From: Geomobilimonas luticola | GTDB lineage: Bacteria; Desulfobacterota; Desulfuromonadia; Geobacterales; Geobacteraceae | Reading direction: 5' to 3' | Assembly: GCF_018476905.1 (NCBI RefSeq) | Contig: NZ_JAHCVK010000009.1 | Span: 1 to 64,000 of the forward strand | Length of the DNA stretch: 64,000 bases | Shown: piece by piece, positions 48,120 through 55,236 of the stretch | How positions within the stretch are numbered: position 1 is the first letter of the stretch | Layout of the letters: every line of letters starts with the position of its first letter | The notes under the pieces: model-generated | The model's database searches: none | The model's input: the letters and a program-made list of their open reading frames with translations, nothing else | What the model was told of the DNA's origin: nothing | Translations under genes and position numbers: made by a program

Positions 48120-48173
48120 GAATCCTCCTTTCTTTTTTGTTTCATGCGTACCAATGAAAACAATAATGTGCCA

Positions 48174-48266
48174 TGAAAAACGTTAAGTCAATAGCGTCAA
48201 CCGTGAAAAACGTTAACTAATCGTGAAAAACGTTAACTAAAGTGTGCTTTGCATGAAAAACGTTAA
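48174..48266. promoter_or_regulatory. Array of four identical 13-bp repeats upstream of fic
   Basis: TGAAAAACGTTAA occurs at 48174, 48204, 48224 and 48254 (starts), all in the same orientation, at spacings of 30, 20 and 30 bp, close to whole helical turns. Each contains the palindrome AACGTT. They lie 55-150 bp before the Fic start codon on the upstream side. This is best explained as cooperative protein-binding sites. The remainder of 48267-48452 holds no gene. Confidence 0.85.
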
Positions 48267-48452
48267 CGGCGAGTTGGCGTCTCAAACAGCAGAAAATGGG
48301 CGTTAGTGCTGTGTTGGTGGGAGTGTTGTTGATGAGCTGGAGGGCGTTTCCGAATTCTGGTCGGTACGTTTCCGTCAGAGAGCGATCTCAGGGATCGTAG
48401 AAAGATTGTTACAAGAATGTCTACTTTAAATGTCGTGGCCGGTCAAGACATA

Positions 48453-49850
48453 TTATTCATCTTGTGATGCCACCAAAGCTATATCGGAGGGAAAAAGAAG
48501 GTTGAAGAGGATGCCAAAGCTTTGGTCGATAGGGTATGGACCGGATTCACGGCGGCGCGCGAGTTGGTAACTCGCTCTGAACCGTGATATACGTTCACGC
48601 CATGGGTCATGCGGCTTTCCCTGTCGGCGCCTTTTGGTCCCTGCCGCATCATCCTGGGCAAGCAAGACGGATATGGTTCCAGCGCGGTTGGCCACAGTGA
48701 GGAAGTAGTGAACGAGTTCCGGGCAGTTGTCCATGGCGTAGTTGGCAACCTCAAGCAGCGTCTTGTGTCCAAAGCCAACCGGGTGGCCTGCTTGCGCTGA
48801 CAAACACAGCCAGGCAAAGCGCAGAAGATCCCGTGTCGGTTCTGATTGAACAATAATACCTGCATCAGCCAGTTTGTTTATAAGGCGCTGACAGGCGTCA
48901 TGGCGGGCCTCATCAGGGATGGCGTCATAGGTGAGCCAGAAGTCGATGAACTGCTCCCGTAACAGCTCCCGTGCTCGCGCCTCCTGCATTGCGACTACGG
49001 CAGCCCTGGCCGCCTCGTTGTCAAAGTAGAATACCCGTTGGCGCGGCAGGTCGATTGTCAATTCGGGAAAAGTTATCAGTCGTTCGCGCCACAGTTCTGG
49101 ACCGTCAAGCTGTGGCTCCAGATAGAAACAGCGTAGAGTTAGGCAGCAGTGCTTCTGGGACAGCTCTCGCGTCTCGTCATCAACGACGAAAAGGTTGCTG
49201 TTGTTGGTGAAGAAGACATCATCCTGCATCTGGCGAGGGTCCACCTGTTGTGCCTCGCGAAATATCCAGAAGAGCAGGCCGCCGTTCTCGCGGTAGAACT
49301 GGTGCCGCTCTCGCATGACATTGAGGAAGGTGGTCGATAGCTGAACCTCGAAGGCGATCCGGATACCATCGCGAACAGCAGTTACGTCGGGGGTGCGCCA
49401 CTTGGATTCGTCTACAACACCCCACCAGCGCTGTTCAACCGCGAGCGAGTCCGGAGCGACCTCCGGGTCGGCCTGCAAGCTTTCTTTAAGAAGCTTTTTA
49501 AGGCGCTGATGGTCGGCGCCTTCTTTCAAGCCATTGTAGCGCATGGCGTCAATGAGACGTTGGTTCCGGCCATCGCAGGTCTGGTAGGGACAGTCCCCGT
49601 CTCCTTGGTAGTGCCGAAAGAATCGGCGCCGACGCGGTGACATCCGTGGCTTTACCGGTCGATGGCAGGCCGCACAGCGGGCAATCGGATGCTCCGCAAG
49701 GATGGCGTCTTCGTAGGCACTCCGCATTTCGGCCCAGGCTCGGCGGTCGAGTAACAGAAAGTCGCTTGCAGGCTTGGTCTCACCGGTTTCACAGAGAATA
49801 ACTGCGTCAATGAGTGGGGCTGTTACGCTATCAATCTCCTCTGTCTGCAC
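48453..49850 (-). CDS. CoiA/DUF6035-like protein with nuclease-type fold
   Basis: A 465-residue protein. A zinc-finger-like segment (CAACHRPVKPRMSPRRRRFFRHY then DGDCPYQTC) sits at about residues 58-92. A PD-(D/E)xK-style core follows: TPDVTAVRDGIRIAFEVQLS, with Asp155, Glu168 and Gln170, then a hallmark segment with R-E-R-H-Q-F-Y and L-F-W-I-F as in CoiA and DUF6035 proteins. The C-terminal 250 residues are helical and unknown. GTG 49850 was chosen for GGAGGGG six bases upstream; an ATG at 49865 is possible. CoiA-type proteins process incoming DNA. Here it sits in an island with fic and a transposase, so a defence or DNA-processing role is inferred. Confidence 0.7.
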   Translation of the reverse strand: MQTEEIDSVTAPLIDAVILCETGETKPASDFLLLDRRAWAEMRSAYEDAILAEHPIARCAACHRPVKPRMSPRRRRFFRHYQGDGDCPYQTCDGRNQRLIDAMRYNGLKEGADHQRLKKLLKESLQADPEVAPDSLAVEQRWWGVVDESKWRTPDVTAVRDGIRIAFEVQLSTTFLNVMRERHQFYRENGGLLFWIFREAQQVDPRQMQDDVFFTNNSNLFVVDDETRELSQKHCCLTLRCFYLEPQLDGPELWRERLITFPELTIDLPRQRVFYFDNEAARAAVVAMQEARARELLREQFIDFWLTYDAIPDEARHDACQRLINKLADAGIIVQSEPTRDLLRFAWLCLSAQAGHPVGFGHKTLLEVANYAMDNCPELVHYFLTVANRAGTISVLLAQDDAAGTKRRRQGKPHDPWRERISRFRASYQLARRRESGPYPIDQSFGILFNLLFPSDIALVASQDE

Positions 49851-49970
49851 GTTATGCCCCTCCATGCTCCAGTAATTGCACTTCCCGTGTAGCACAACCG
49901 AGAGACAGCTTACGTCATAAAACACCAACACGAAAGCAGAAATACCGCATGAACCATCTAGCTGACGGCA

Positions 49971-51821
49971 TTATCTCGGCAGATAGTAGATGATATCCTC
50001 CACCTTCGCCGGCCCCTTGGCTATTCCGAGCCGCATGGCCGGCGTCTTGCCGTCCTCCCCCACCTTGACGTAGTTGTAGAACACCCGGAAAATCTCGATG
50101 ACCTTGGCGATGTTTTCCGGCTTGTAGGGGCTGTAGCCATACCAGGTCCTGCCCATGGCACTGCTTGTCTTGATTGGACGCTCCAGAAGCGAAATACGGC
50201 GGCGCAGCTGCATGAAGAACCGGTCGATGCCGTGCAGCGACGCCTTGCTGTACAGCCTGGCGAGATGAAAGCTGCTGTACCGCCTGTCCTTCATGTCGGT
50301 CTGCCAGGACACCAGCTTCTCGGGTTCGTTCATTGGCGGCGCCGGGTAGTCCAGCCATTGATCCTTGAAGTTGCCAATCTCTCGCAGCTCCCCGTTTTCC
50401 AGCATTTCCTCAATCAGCAGCTGCCGCAGGCTGGTATCGGATATCTCCAACGGATGCTTCTTCTTGTCCCTGAAATCTTCAAGGTCGCGCTTGCCCCTCT
50501 GCACCAGATTCTGCCGCTGGTGGACGTTGAGGTCCTTGTTGATTGACACAAAAAAGACGTCACAGCGGGCATTCTTGACCTCTTCCGCGAAGGCCGCCAG
50601 GCAGGCGGCGCGAAGGCCCGGTTCTCGTTCTATGAAGAACCGTATCTTGCGCACGTTTGGCAGGAGCTTGTGCAGGAAATGCATGTGCCCGTACATGGTG
50701 TACTCAGCGTGGATCTGCAGTCCGTTGTTGGGTAGCTTGACGGCGGACGACATCTCTTCGTAGGCCTCGATGTCTTCACGGGCCTGGGCTGCATCATAGT
50801 CCTCCTTGAGCGCCTCCTTGAGCTTCTTGCCCTTTGTCGCCGCCTTGAGTCCTTTGGCATATGCTTTGGACTCGATGTAGTCGCAGGGCAGCCAGAAGCG
50901 GGCAAACCTCCTGAACGGTGGCAGAACATCTGCGTCATTGCACAGCCTTGCGTTCTTTTCTATGTCCGAGGACCTGAAACCAGGGTCAAAATTCAGATGC
51001 ATGCCGAAAACAAAACCTGACTTGTTGTCGGCGCTGCCGAGTGCATTTAGCACGATGTTGCGCTTGTCGTTGGTGCTCGCCCAGTTAACTACATGGTCTT
51101 GTCGATCCAGCGAGATATATAGACGGTCTTTCTTCAACTCCATCAGCTTGCGTTCGTAGTTGCCGGCGAACAGGCGGCACTGCTTGTACAGGAAATCGAT
51201 TTTCCTGTAGAGGGTGTGCATGTCCATGTCCAGGACCTCGCAGATCCGTTGGAATGGCATCTTGTTGACAATCAGTTTGAACAGCAGCAGGTTCTTGTAG
51301 GACGTGCTTTGGGGCTTTGTCGTCGTTGTCTTGATTGAAAAGGTTTTGCGACAGGCTTTGCACATGTAGCGCTCAGACTTACCTTTTGTGGCTCCATGAT
51401 AGGTGTAAAGCCATTTCCAGTCAGCAACGGGCAGGTTGTATGTTGCGCATCCCTTTGTCCTGCAGGCTGGCGATTTGGGCGGCTTCAAATACGCTATCAT
51501 GCGCTGGATCTCTTCGTTGACGCCTTTATTGCTCTTGACGGGAGGCCTTTGTTTGCAGATGTTGCACGTCATTTGGAGTATCTTGCGCCCGCCTTTACTG
51601 CTTTTGCCAACCGTATAGTTGTCCCTGTGCCGCCGACCGGTCGCCGCCCCCGGCGTAGCAGGCAATGTCAGGCCCTTGATGTTCTCCAAGGCCGGCACTC
51701 CAAAGTTCCTGCAAGACGGGTTCTTGCAGAAGTTCACCTGGATTCCTTCGCTGGCGGGCGGAACGCGCTGTCTGCGACTTGGTTTTTTCGGTGCTGACGT
51801 TGGTGATGTCGGCGCAGGCAT
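49971..51821 (-). CDS. Large zinc-finger, DDE-transposase-like protein
   Basis: 616 residues. The N-terminus is basic and Pro-rich. Zinc-finger-like C4 clusters follow (CKNPSCRNFGVPA, CNICKQRPP, CRTKGCATYN, CKACRKTF, between residues 32 and 160), then a helix-turn-helix-like stretch (MPFQRICEVLDMDMHTLYRKIDFL). The central region contains YISLDRQDHVVNWAS, a plausible first catalytic Asp, and FFIEREPGLRAAC. The C-terminus, FRVFYNYVKVGEDGKTPAMRLGIAKGP, matches the tail of IS-type transposases. The start is supported by AAGGGGG seven bases before ATG 51821. No terminal inverted repeats could be seen close to the gene, so it may be a stranded or domesticated transposase. Confidence 0.7.
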   Translation of the reverse strand: MPAPTSPTSAPKKPSRRQRVPPASEGIQVNFCKNPSCRNFGVPALENIKGLTLPATPGAATGRRHRDNYTVGKSSKGGRKILQMTCNICKQRPPVKSNKGVNEEIQRMIAYLKPPKSPACRTKGCATYNLPVADWKWLYTYHGATKGKSERYMCKACRKTFSIKTTTTKPQSTSYKNLLLFKLIVNKMPFQRICEVLDMDMHTLYRKIDFLYKQCRLFAGNYERKLMELKKDRLYISLDRQDHVVNWASTNDKRNIVLNALGSADNKSGFVFGMHLNFDPGFRSSDIEKNARLCNDADVLPPFRRFARFWLPCDYIESKAYAKGLKAATKGKKLKEALKEDYDAAQAREDIEAYEEMSSAVKLPNNGLQIHAEYTMYGHMHFLHKLLPNVRKIRFFIEREPGLRAACLAAFAEEVKNARCDVFFVSINKDLNVHQRQNLVQRGKRDLEDFRDKKKHPLEISDTSLRQLLIEEMLENGELREIGNFKDQWLDYPAPPMNEPEKLVSWQTDMKDRRYSSFHLARLYSKASLHGIDRFFMQLRRRISLLERPIKTSSAMGRTWYGYSPYKPENIAKVIEIFRVFYNYVKVGEDGKTPAMRLGIAKGPAKVEDIIYYLPR

Positions 51822-51902
51822 AAAAAAATCCCCCTTTTGTCTGTTTGATTATCATATACAGAGAAAAGAGGGAAGGGTAAGCAAGGGGACAGAAAAAAAA
51901 TA

Positions 51903-51933
51903 GCTCCCTCCAGAAGCGAAGGGAGCCATTTTT
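51903..51933. terminator. Terminator between the island and the OmpA-type gene
   Basis: GCTCCCT / AGGGAGC stem with a 10-nt loop. Five T follow on the plus strand and an A-run precedes it, so it works in both directions. Confidence 0.75.
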
Positions 51934-51945
51934 AATCGAAATCCA

Positions 51946-51991
51946 TTACCACACGTTTAGCCACTGCCTTGCTTTGAAAGGACGGGGTTTT
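51946..51991 (-). repeat. 46-bp repeat, right copy (inverted relative to 46138-46183)
   Basis: It reads, on the minus strand, AAAACCCCGTCCTTTCAAAG ... GGCTAAACGTGTGGTAA, 42 of 46 identical to the left copy. It lies 62 bp after the stop of the OmpA-type gene and just before the terminator at 51903-51933, the same gene-repeat-terminator order as at lpxC. Confidence 0.9.
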
Positions 51992-52053
51992 TTTGTGTCT
52001 CGCTGCTCCCGTGCCACGGGCATTGTCAGAGGATAGAAGATTCTCCGCTGTTT

Positions 52054-52704
52054 CTACTGCTGGTTCGGGGTAATGAAGATGGTAACCCGGCGGTTCAGCT
52101 GCCGTCCTGCTTCGGTGTCGTTGTCTGCCACCGGTTTGCTTTCTCCGTAACCGACGGTGGTGATGCGGGCGGGGTTCACCCCTTCGCCGACCAGGGCATT
52201 CTTCACGCTCTCCGCCCGCTTTTCGGACAGTTTCTGGTTGAGTTCCTCCGAGCCGGTGCTGTCGGTGTATCCGGCAACGGTCATGCGCGTCTCGGGATAC
52301 TGGTTGAGGACCTTGGCGACACGGGATATCTCGTCGAAGGCTCCACCTTTGAGTGTCGAGGAATTGACGGCGAAGAGGATGTCTGATTTGAAGGTTACCG
52401 CCAGGGTGTCCAGATTGCGCTGTACATTTGCCCCTTCCACATTGGACAGGGTCTGGCGCATGGCCTCTTCCTGCTTGTCCATGTAATTTCCGATGAATCC
52501 GCCGGTAACACCCCCAACTGCGGCACCGACAGCGGCGCCAATGAGTGTCGAACCTGTGTCGCGGCCGATTGCCTGACCCAGAGCTGCCCCTGCAGCAGCG
52601 CCGGCACCGGTACCGATCGCGGCACCTTTTTGTGTTTTGGTCATTGGCTGGGCGCACCCTGCCAGCGTGGCGAGCATCATGAACATGCAGATTTGCGTAC
52701 GCAT
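52054..52704 (-). CDS. OmpA-family lipoprotein with glycine-zipper
   Basis: A 216-residue lipoprotein: lipobox LATLAGC (Cys17), then a glycine-zipper helix (GTGAGAAAGAALGQAIGRDTG, GAAVGAAVGGVTGGFIGNYMD) at about residues 30-80, then a C-terminal OmpA peptidoglycan-binding domain (LFAVNSSTLKGGAFDEISRVAKVLNQYPETRMTVAGYTDSTGSEELNQKLSEKRAESV). It resembles YiaD/Pal-like proteins that tie the outer membrane to the wall. ATG 52704 fits the lipobox; the earlier in-frame start would bury it. Confidence 0.92.
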   Translation of the reverse strand: MRTQICMFMMLATLAGCAQPMTKTQKGAAIGTGAGAAAGAALGQAIGRDTGSTLIGAAVGAAVGGVTGGFIGNYMDKQEEAMRQTLSNVEGANVQRNLDTLAVTFKSDILFAVNSSTLKGGAFDEISRVAKVLNQYPETRMTVAGYTDSTGSEELNQKLSEKRAESVKNALVGEGVNPARITTVGYGESKPVADNDTEAGRQLNRRVTIFITPNQQ

Positions 52705-52825
52705 ACGGTCTCTCCTTGATGTGCTTTGCCGCCTTGTTGCTGGCGGATGGGAACTGCTTGACTGAAACAGGTATACCACCGGATTGTTGGTTATGCAAAT
52801 CTCCCCGGATATCTTTTTCCTGTTT

Positions 52826-53245
52826 TCAGGGTACCGCAAACGTGCCGTAAACCGGGTTGGACAGCAATCCGCGCCAGTCGGTCAGATAGATGGTAAAAGT
52901 GTAGCCGCCGGGGAACAGGGTGATGTAGTCGATGCTGAAGAAGATAGTGCCGGCGGTGTATCCCGCGAACGACCGCAGGTCGGTGATGGTTCGGGAGACC
53001 TCCCTTCCTGCTCCATCGGAGACGATGACCGTCATGGTGTCCAGATCGGTGTCGGGCGCGGTAAAGTCGATGGTGCCGACGATAAACTTCTGCGCGGCAT
53101 CCTTGTGAAACTGGAGCGCCGTGATCGATGGTGGATAGATCACCGGATCGGGTAACGGTACCGTCGCGGTGACCGTCACTTCGCCGCCGCATCCCGTGAG
53201 CAGAAAAAAGATCCCCGCGAGTAAGAAAAACCTGATTGTTTTCAT
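52826..53245 (-). CDS. Small putative lipoprotein
   Basis: 139 residues. Lipobox FLLTGC (Cys19) after a hydrophobic leader, then a beta-rich domain with DPVIYPPSITALQFHKDAA and TDLDTMTVIVSDGAGREVSRTI, and the closing PGGYTFTIYLTDWRGLLSN. The pattern suggests a single immunoglobulin-like or fibronectin-like beta-sandwich attached to the membrane lipid. No function or family can be named. It is transcribed leftward, 121 bp before the OmpA-type lipoprotein. Confidence 0.75.
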   Translation of the reverse strand: MKTIRFFLLAGIFFLLTGCGGEVTVTATVPLPDPVIYPPSITALQFHKDAAQKFIVGTIDFTAPDTDLDTMTVIVSDGAGREVSRTITDLRSFAGYTAGTIFFSIDYITLFPGGYTFTIYLTDWRGLLSNPVYGTFAVP

Positions 53246-53387
53246 GATGCCCCCCTCGGTTCCGGATATTTGCTGCTACGATACCAGAAGGAATGGGGGT
53301 TCGCCATGGACATCGCCATGCCTGCAACCCGATGTCGGGTACCGGAGTCGGCCGATTGCCGTGCAACTGCGGGGCTGGAATGGAAAC

Positions 53388-53405
53388 AGCCCGGAAGTCC
53401 GGGCT
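53388..53405 (-). terminator. Weak hairpin terminator
   Basis: AGCCCGG / CCGGGCT with a 4-nt loop. On the minus strand only a short T-run (GTTTCC) follows. It lies just downstream of the gene at 53440. The gap 53246-53439 holds no gene. Confidence 0.4.
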
Positions 53406-53439
53406 ATTTTAAACCATGCAGGTTCATGGTTGGAGTCGT

Positions 53440-53814
53440 CTACTCAGCCACCAGGATGCTGGTGATGTAGTACTCGGTCTCGCCAAAGCATCGGGTCGGC
53501 ACACCCTTGTGTTGTTCATAGTGGAGCACCACCCGTTTCCCCATGGAGCGGTTGATCTGTTCGGCAACCGCATCGCTCCGGACGCTGAACATGAACTTCT
53601 CGGGGATTGAGCCCGGTACGGGGACCATGGCAAGTTCCCCTTCCCATGTCTTGCAGAGCCAACCCTTATGAGAGAACTTCTGGACGTAACCCGCACGTTC
53701 CCCGCTGGAAAAGCTCCAGGTCAGGGTAAACCAGGTGTAGCCGGCGGCGGCGCCGACGATGAGCACTACGACAATGAAGAACCAGAGGAGAATTTTTGAT
53801 TTCTTGATGGGCAT
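53440..53814 (-). CDS. Conserved single-helix membrane protein, unknown function
   Basis: 124 residues. One N-terminal helix (ILLWFFIVVVLIVGAAAGYTWF) anchors a periplasmic part that starts SFSSGERAGYVQKFSHKGWLCKTWEGELAMV. The conserved set of small residues and the ending GKRVVLHYEQHKGVPTRCFGETEYYI suggest a known but unnamed conserved family in several bacteria. Two cysteines (in WLCKTWEGE and TRCFGE) might form a disulfide. No catalytic motif is visible. Confidence 0.75.
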   Translation of the reverse strand: MPIKKSKILLWFFIVVVLIVGAAAGYTWFTLTWSFSSGERAGYVQKFSHKGWLCKTWEGELAMVPVPGSIPEKFMFSVRSDAVAEQINRSMGKRVVLHYEQHKGVPTRCFGETEYYITSILVAE

Positions 53815-53935
53815 GGGGAGGAACTCCTTCCGTGTCAGGCATGATCAGATTCATGAGGTAGGTTTCACGTTGTGGAGGATACCCGTTTCTTCCATGCTGG
53901 TCAAGGGGAGAGAAAAACTGCGTCGAAGTGGCGTA

Positions 53936-54238
53936 TTATTCTTCCGAGCAGATGAAGCGACGGCAGATATCGGGACGGTCCCCGTAAATGGCGCATCTCC
54001 CCTGGGAGAGGAACTCGCAGCCATTCTCGATGATCAGCTTGTGGTGCCCCGTCAGGGAGAAGTGGAGGCGGGTGGCCCCCAGGGCGAGCAGTCGCTCGTA
54101 CTCGTCCCAGGTTAGTTCTACCGCGGGGAAAGAGCGGCAGCAGGCGCCGTCGCACCCTTTGCAGCGGTCGGGGTCATCGGCCGGCCGGTCGAGGAGCGCA
54201 CCGTGAAGCTTCGTTTTCGAGCGTTCGCGCCAGAGCAT
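53936..54238 (-). CDS. YkgJ-type cysteine-cluster protein (short)
   Basis: 100 residues with the motif CKGCDGACCRSFPAVEL near residues 25-42 and CEFLSQGRCAIYGDRPDICRRFIC at the end. This gives eight cysteines in the spacing of the YkgJ/CxxCxxxCC family, which probably binds zinc or an iron-sulfur cluster. I start at ATG 54238 with GGGAG seven bases upstream; a GTG start at 54289 overlapping the upstream stop is also possible. It is the second of two paralogous cluster genes in tandem. Confidence 0.8.
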   Translation of the reverse strand: MLWRERSKTKLHGALLDRPADDPDRCKGCDGACCRSFPAVELTWDEYERLLALGATRLHFSLTGHHKLIIENGCEFLSQGRCAIYGDRPDICRRFICSEE

Positions 54239-54285
54239 GTCAGACTCCCGGACAGTGGTTGACGCTACATTCAGCCCGACCAGCC

Positions 54286-54996
54286 TCACTCCCTGTCGAG
54301 TGTGAGAAGAAAGGGGTTGAGGAGGTCGTTCTGATCGAGAAAACTCGTGGTTATCTCAAATCCCTGGGGGATGATGCCGCTTATGCCATGTTCCCGTTCC
54401 AGGTGGATGAGATAGGGGAGGTTGCCGTAGAGGGAAAACCCGTACCGGTTGGCCATCTCCCGCGCGATGTCCGTTTCCAGCGCCTGTCCCCGCTCCTGGG
54501 TAGCGGCCACGTAGTGGAGAGGAAAGGCGGTTACGGCCCGGTCGAGACTTTCGACAAAAGCCCGCTTTTCCTCCGGCGACAGTTGGGCAAAGTCGAGACC
54601 GCACCAGCGGCTTTCCCTGGTGGAGAGGAGGGCGCGGCAGGAAAGGGGGCGCTCCTGGTAGATGCCGCAGTTGCCGGTATCATCGAGAAACGGGCAGTGG
54701 CCGATCTCCTGCCGGTGCATCCTGAGATAGGACTTCAGGTCGGCAACCTCACGGACATGTGACAAGAGGCGGCCCGCGTGTCCCAGAATCCTGGCGGCCT
54801 GGGATTCGGAGAGGGTTGTTGAGATACGAAGCGCTTCGGGAAAGGTGCAGTTAACCGCCAGGGTACAGCAGTTACTGCACCCCTTGCCGCAGAAGAGCCT
54901 TCCTCCCTCTTGTGTGTACCCGTCGATCCACGACGCGATTTCGCTGTCGAAGAGGGCCTGCTGCTCACGTACCGCGTCGGTTAGGTGCTGCCACAT
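54286..54996 (-). CDS. YkgJ-type cysteine-cluster protein (long)
   Basis: 236 residues, related to the next gene downstream by its cluster: FCGKGCSNCCTLAVNC near residue 35, then CPFLDDTGNCGIYQERPLSCRALLST near 100-125. The C-terminal half (YVAATQERGQALETDIAREMANRYG and onward) has no known motif. ATG 54996 has GGGAAAGG upstream. Metal- or cluster-binding is expected; the substrate is unknown. Two such genes in tandem hint at a shared maturation or redox task. Confidence 0.8.
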   Translation of the reverse strand: MWQHLTDAVREQQALFDSEIASWIDGYTQEGGRLFCGKGCSNCCTLAVNCTFPEALRISTTLSESQAARILGHAGRLLSHVREVADLKSYLRMHRQEIGHCPFLDDTGNCGIYQERPLSCRALLSTRESRWCGLDFAQLSPEEKRAFVESLDRAVTAFPLHYVAATQERGQALETDIAREMANRYGFSLYGNLPYLIHLEREHGISGIIPQGFEITTSFLDQNDLLNPFLLTLDRE

Positions 54997-55102
54997 GGTG
55001 TGCCTTTCCCTGGTGCAAGCTGGGGGGATGGAGAAAAGAGTAGCCGGATCGGCTGCGGAGGTCAAGGGGTATGCTGCTCTCCTGCATAGGGCGTTATTCT
55101 CC

Positions 55103-55207
55103 TTGACAGGGGTTCCCTAAAGCTGCTAGGGTCATTACTACTACAAGCGGTTCCCGGATAAACAACGAAATCATCGTAAGCCCCGGAATATCCCCGGGGC
55201 TTTTTTC
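55103..55207 (+). promoter_or_regulatory. rhlE promoter and terminator-containing leader
   Basis: TTGACA (55103-55108), 18-bp spacer, TAGGGT (55127-55132), a weak -10. The transcript from about 55140 meets a complete intrinsic terminator at 55179-55207 (AGCCCCGG / CCGGGGCT, then six T), 30 bp before the rhlE start. The arrangement fits transcription attenuation, or a short RNA that ends there. Confidence 0.6.
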
Positions 55208-55236
55208 TTGCGGAACACGGAAAGAAGGAAACCCAG

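Noticed and set aside
48174..48266. A CRISPR array
   Set aside because: The repeats are only 13 bp with 7- and 17-bp gaps, and no cas gene is nearby; an operator array fits better.
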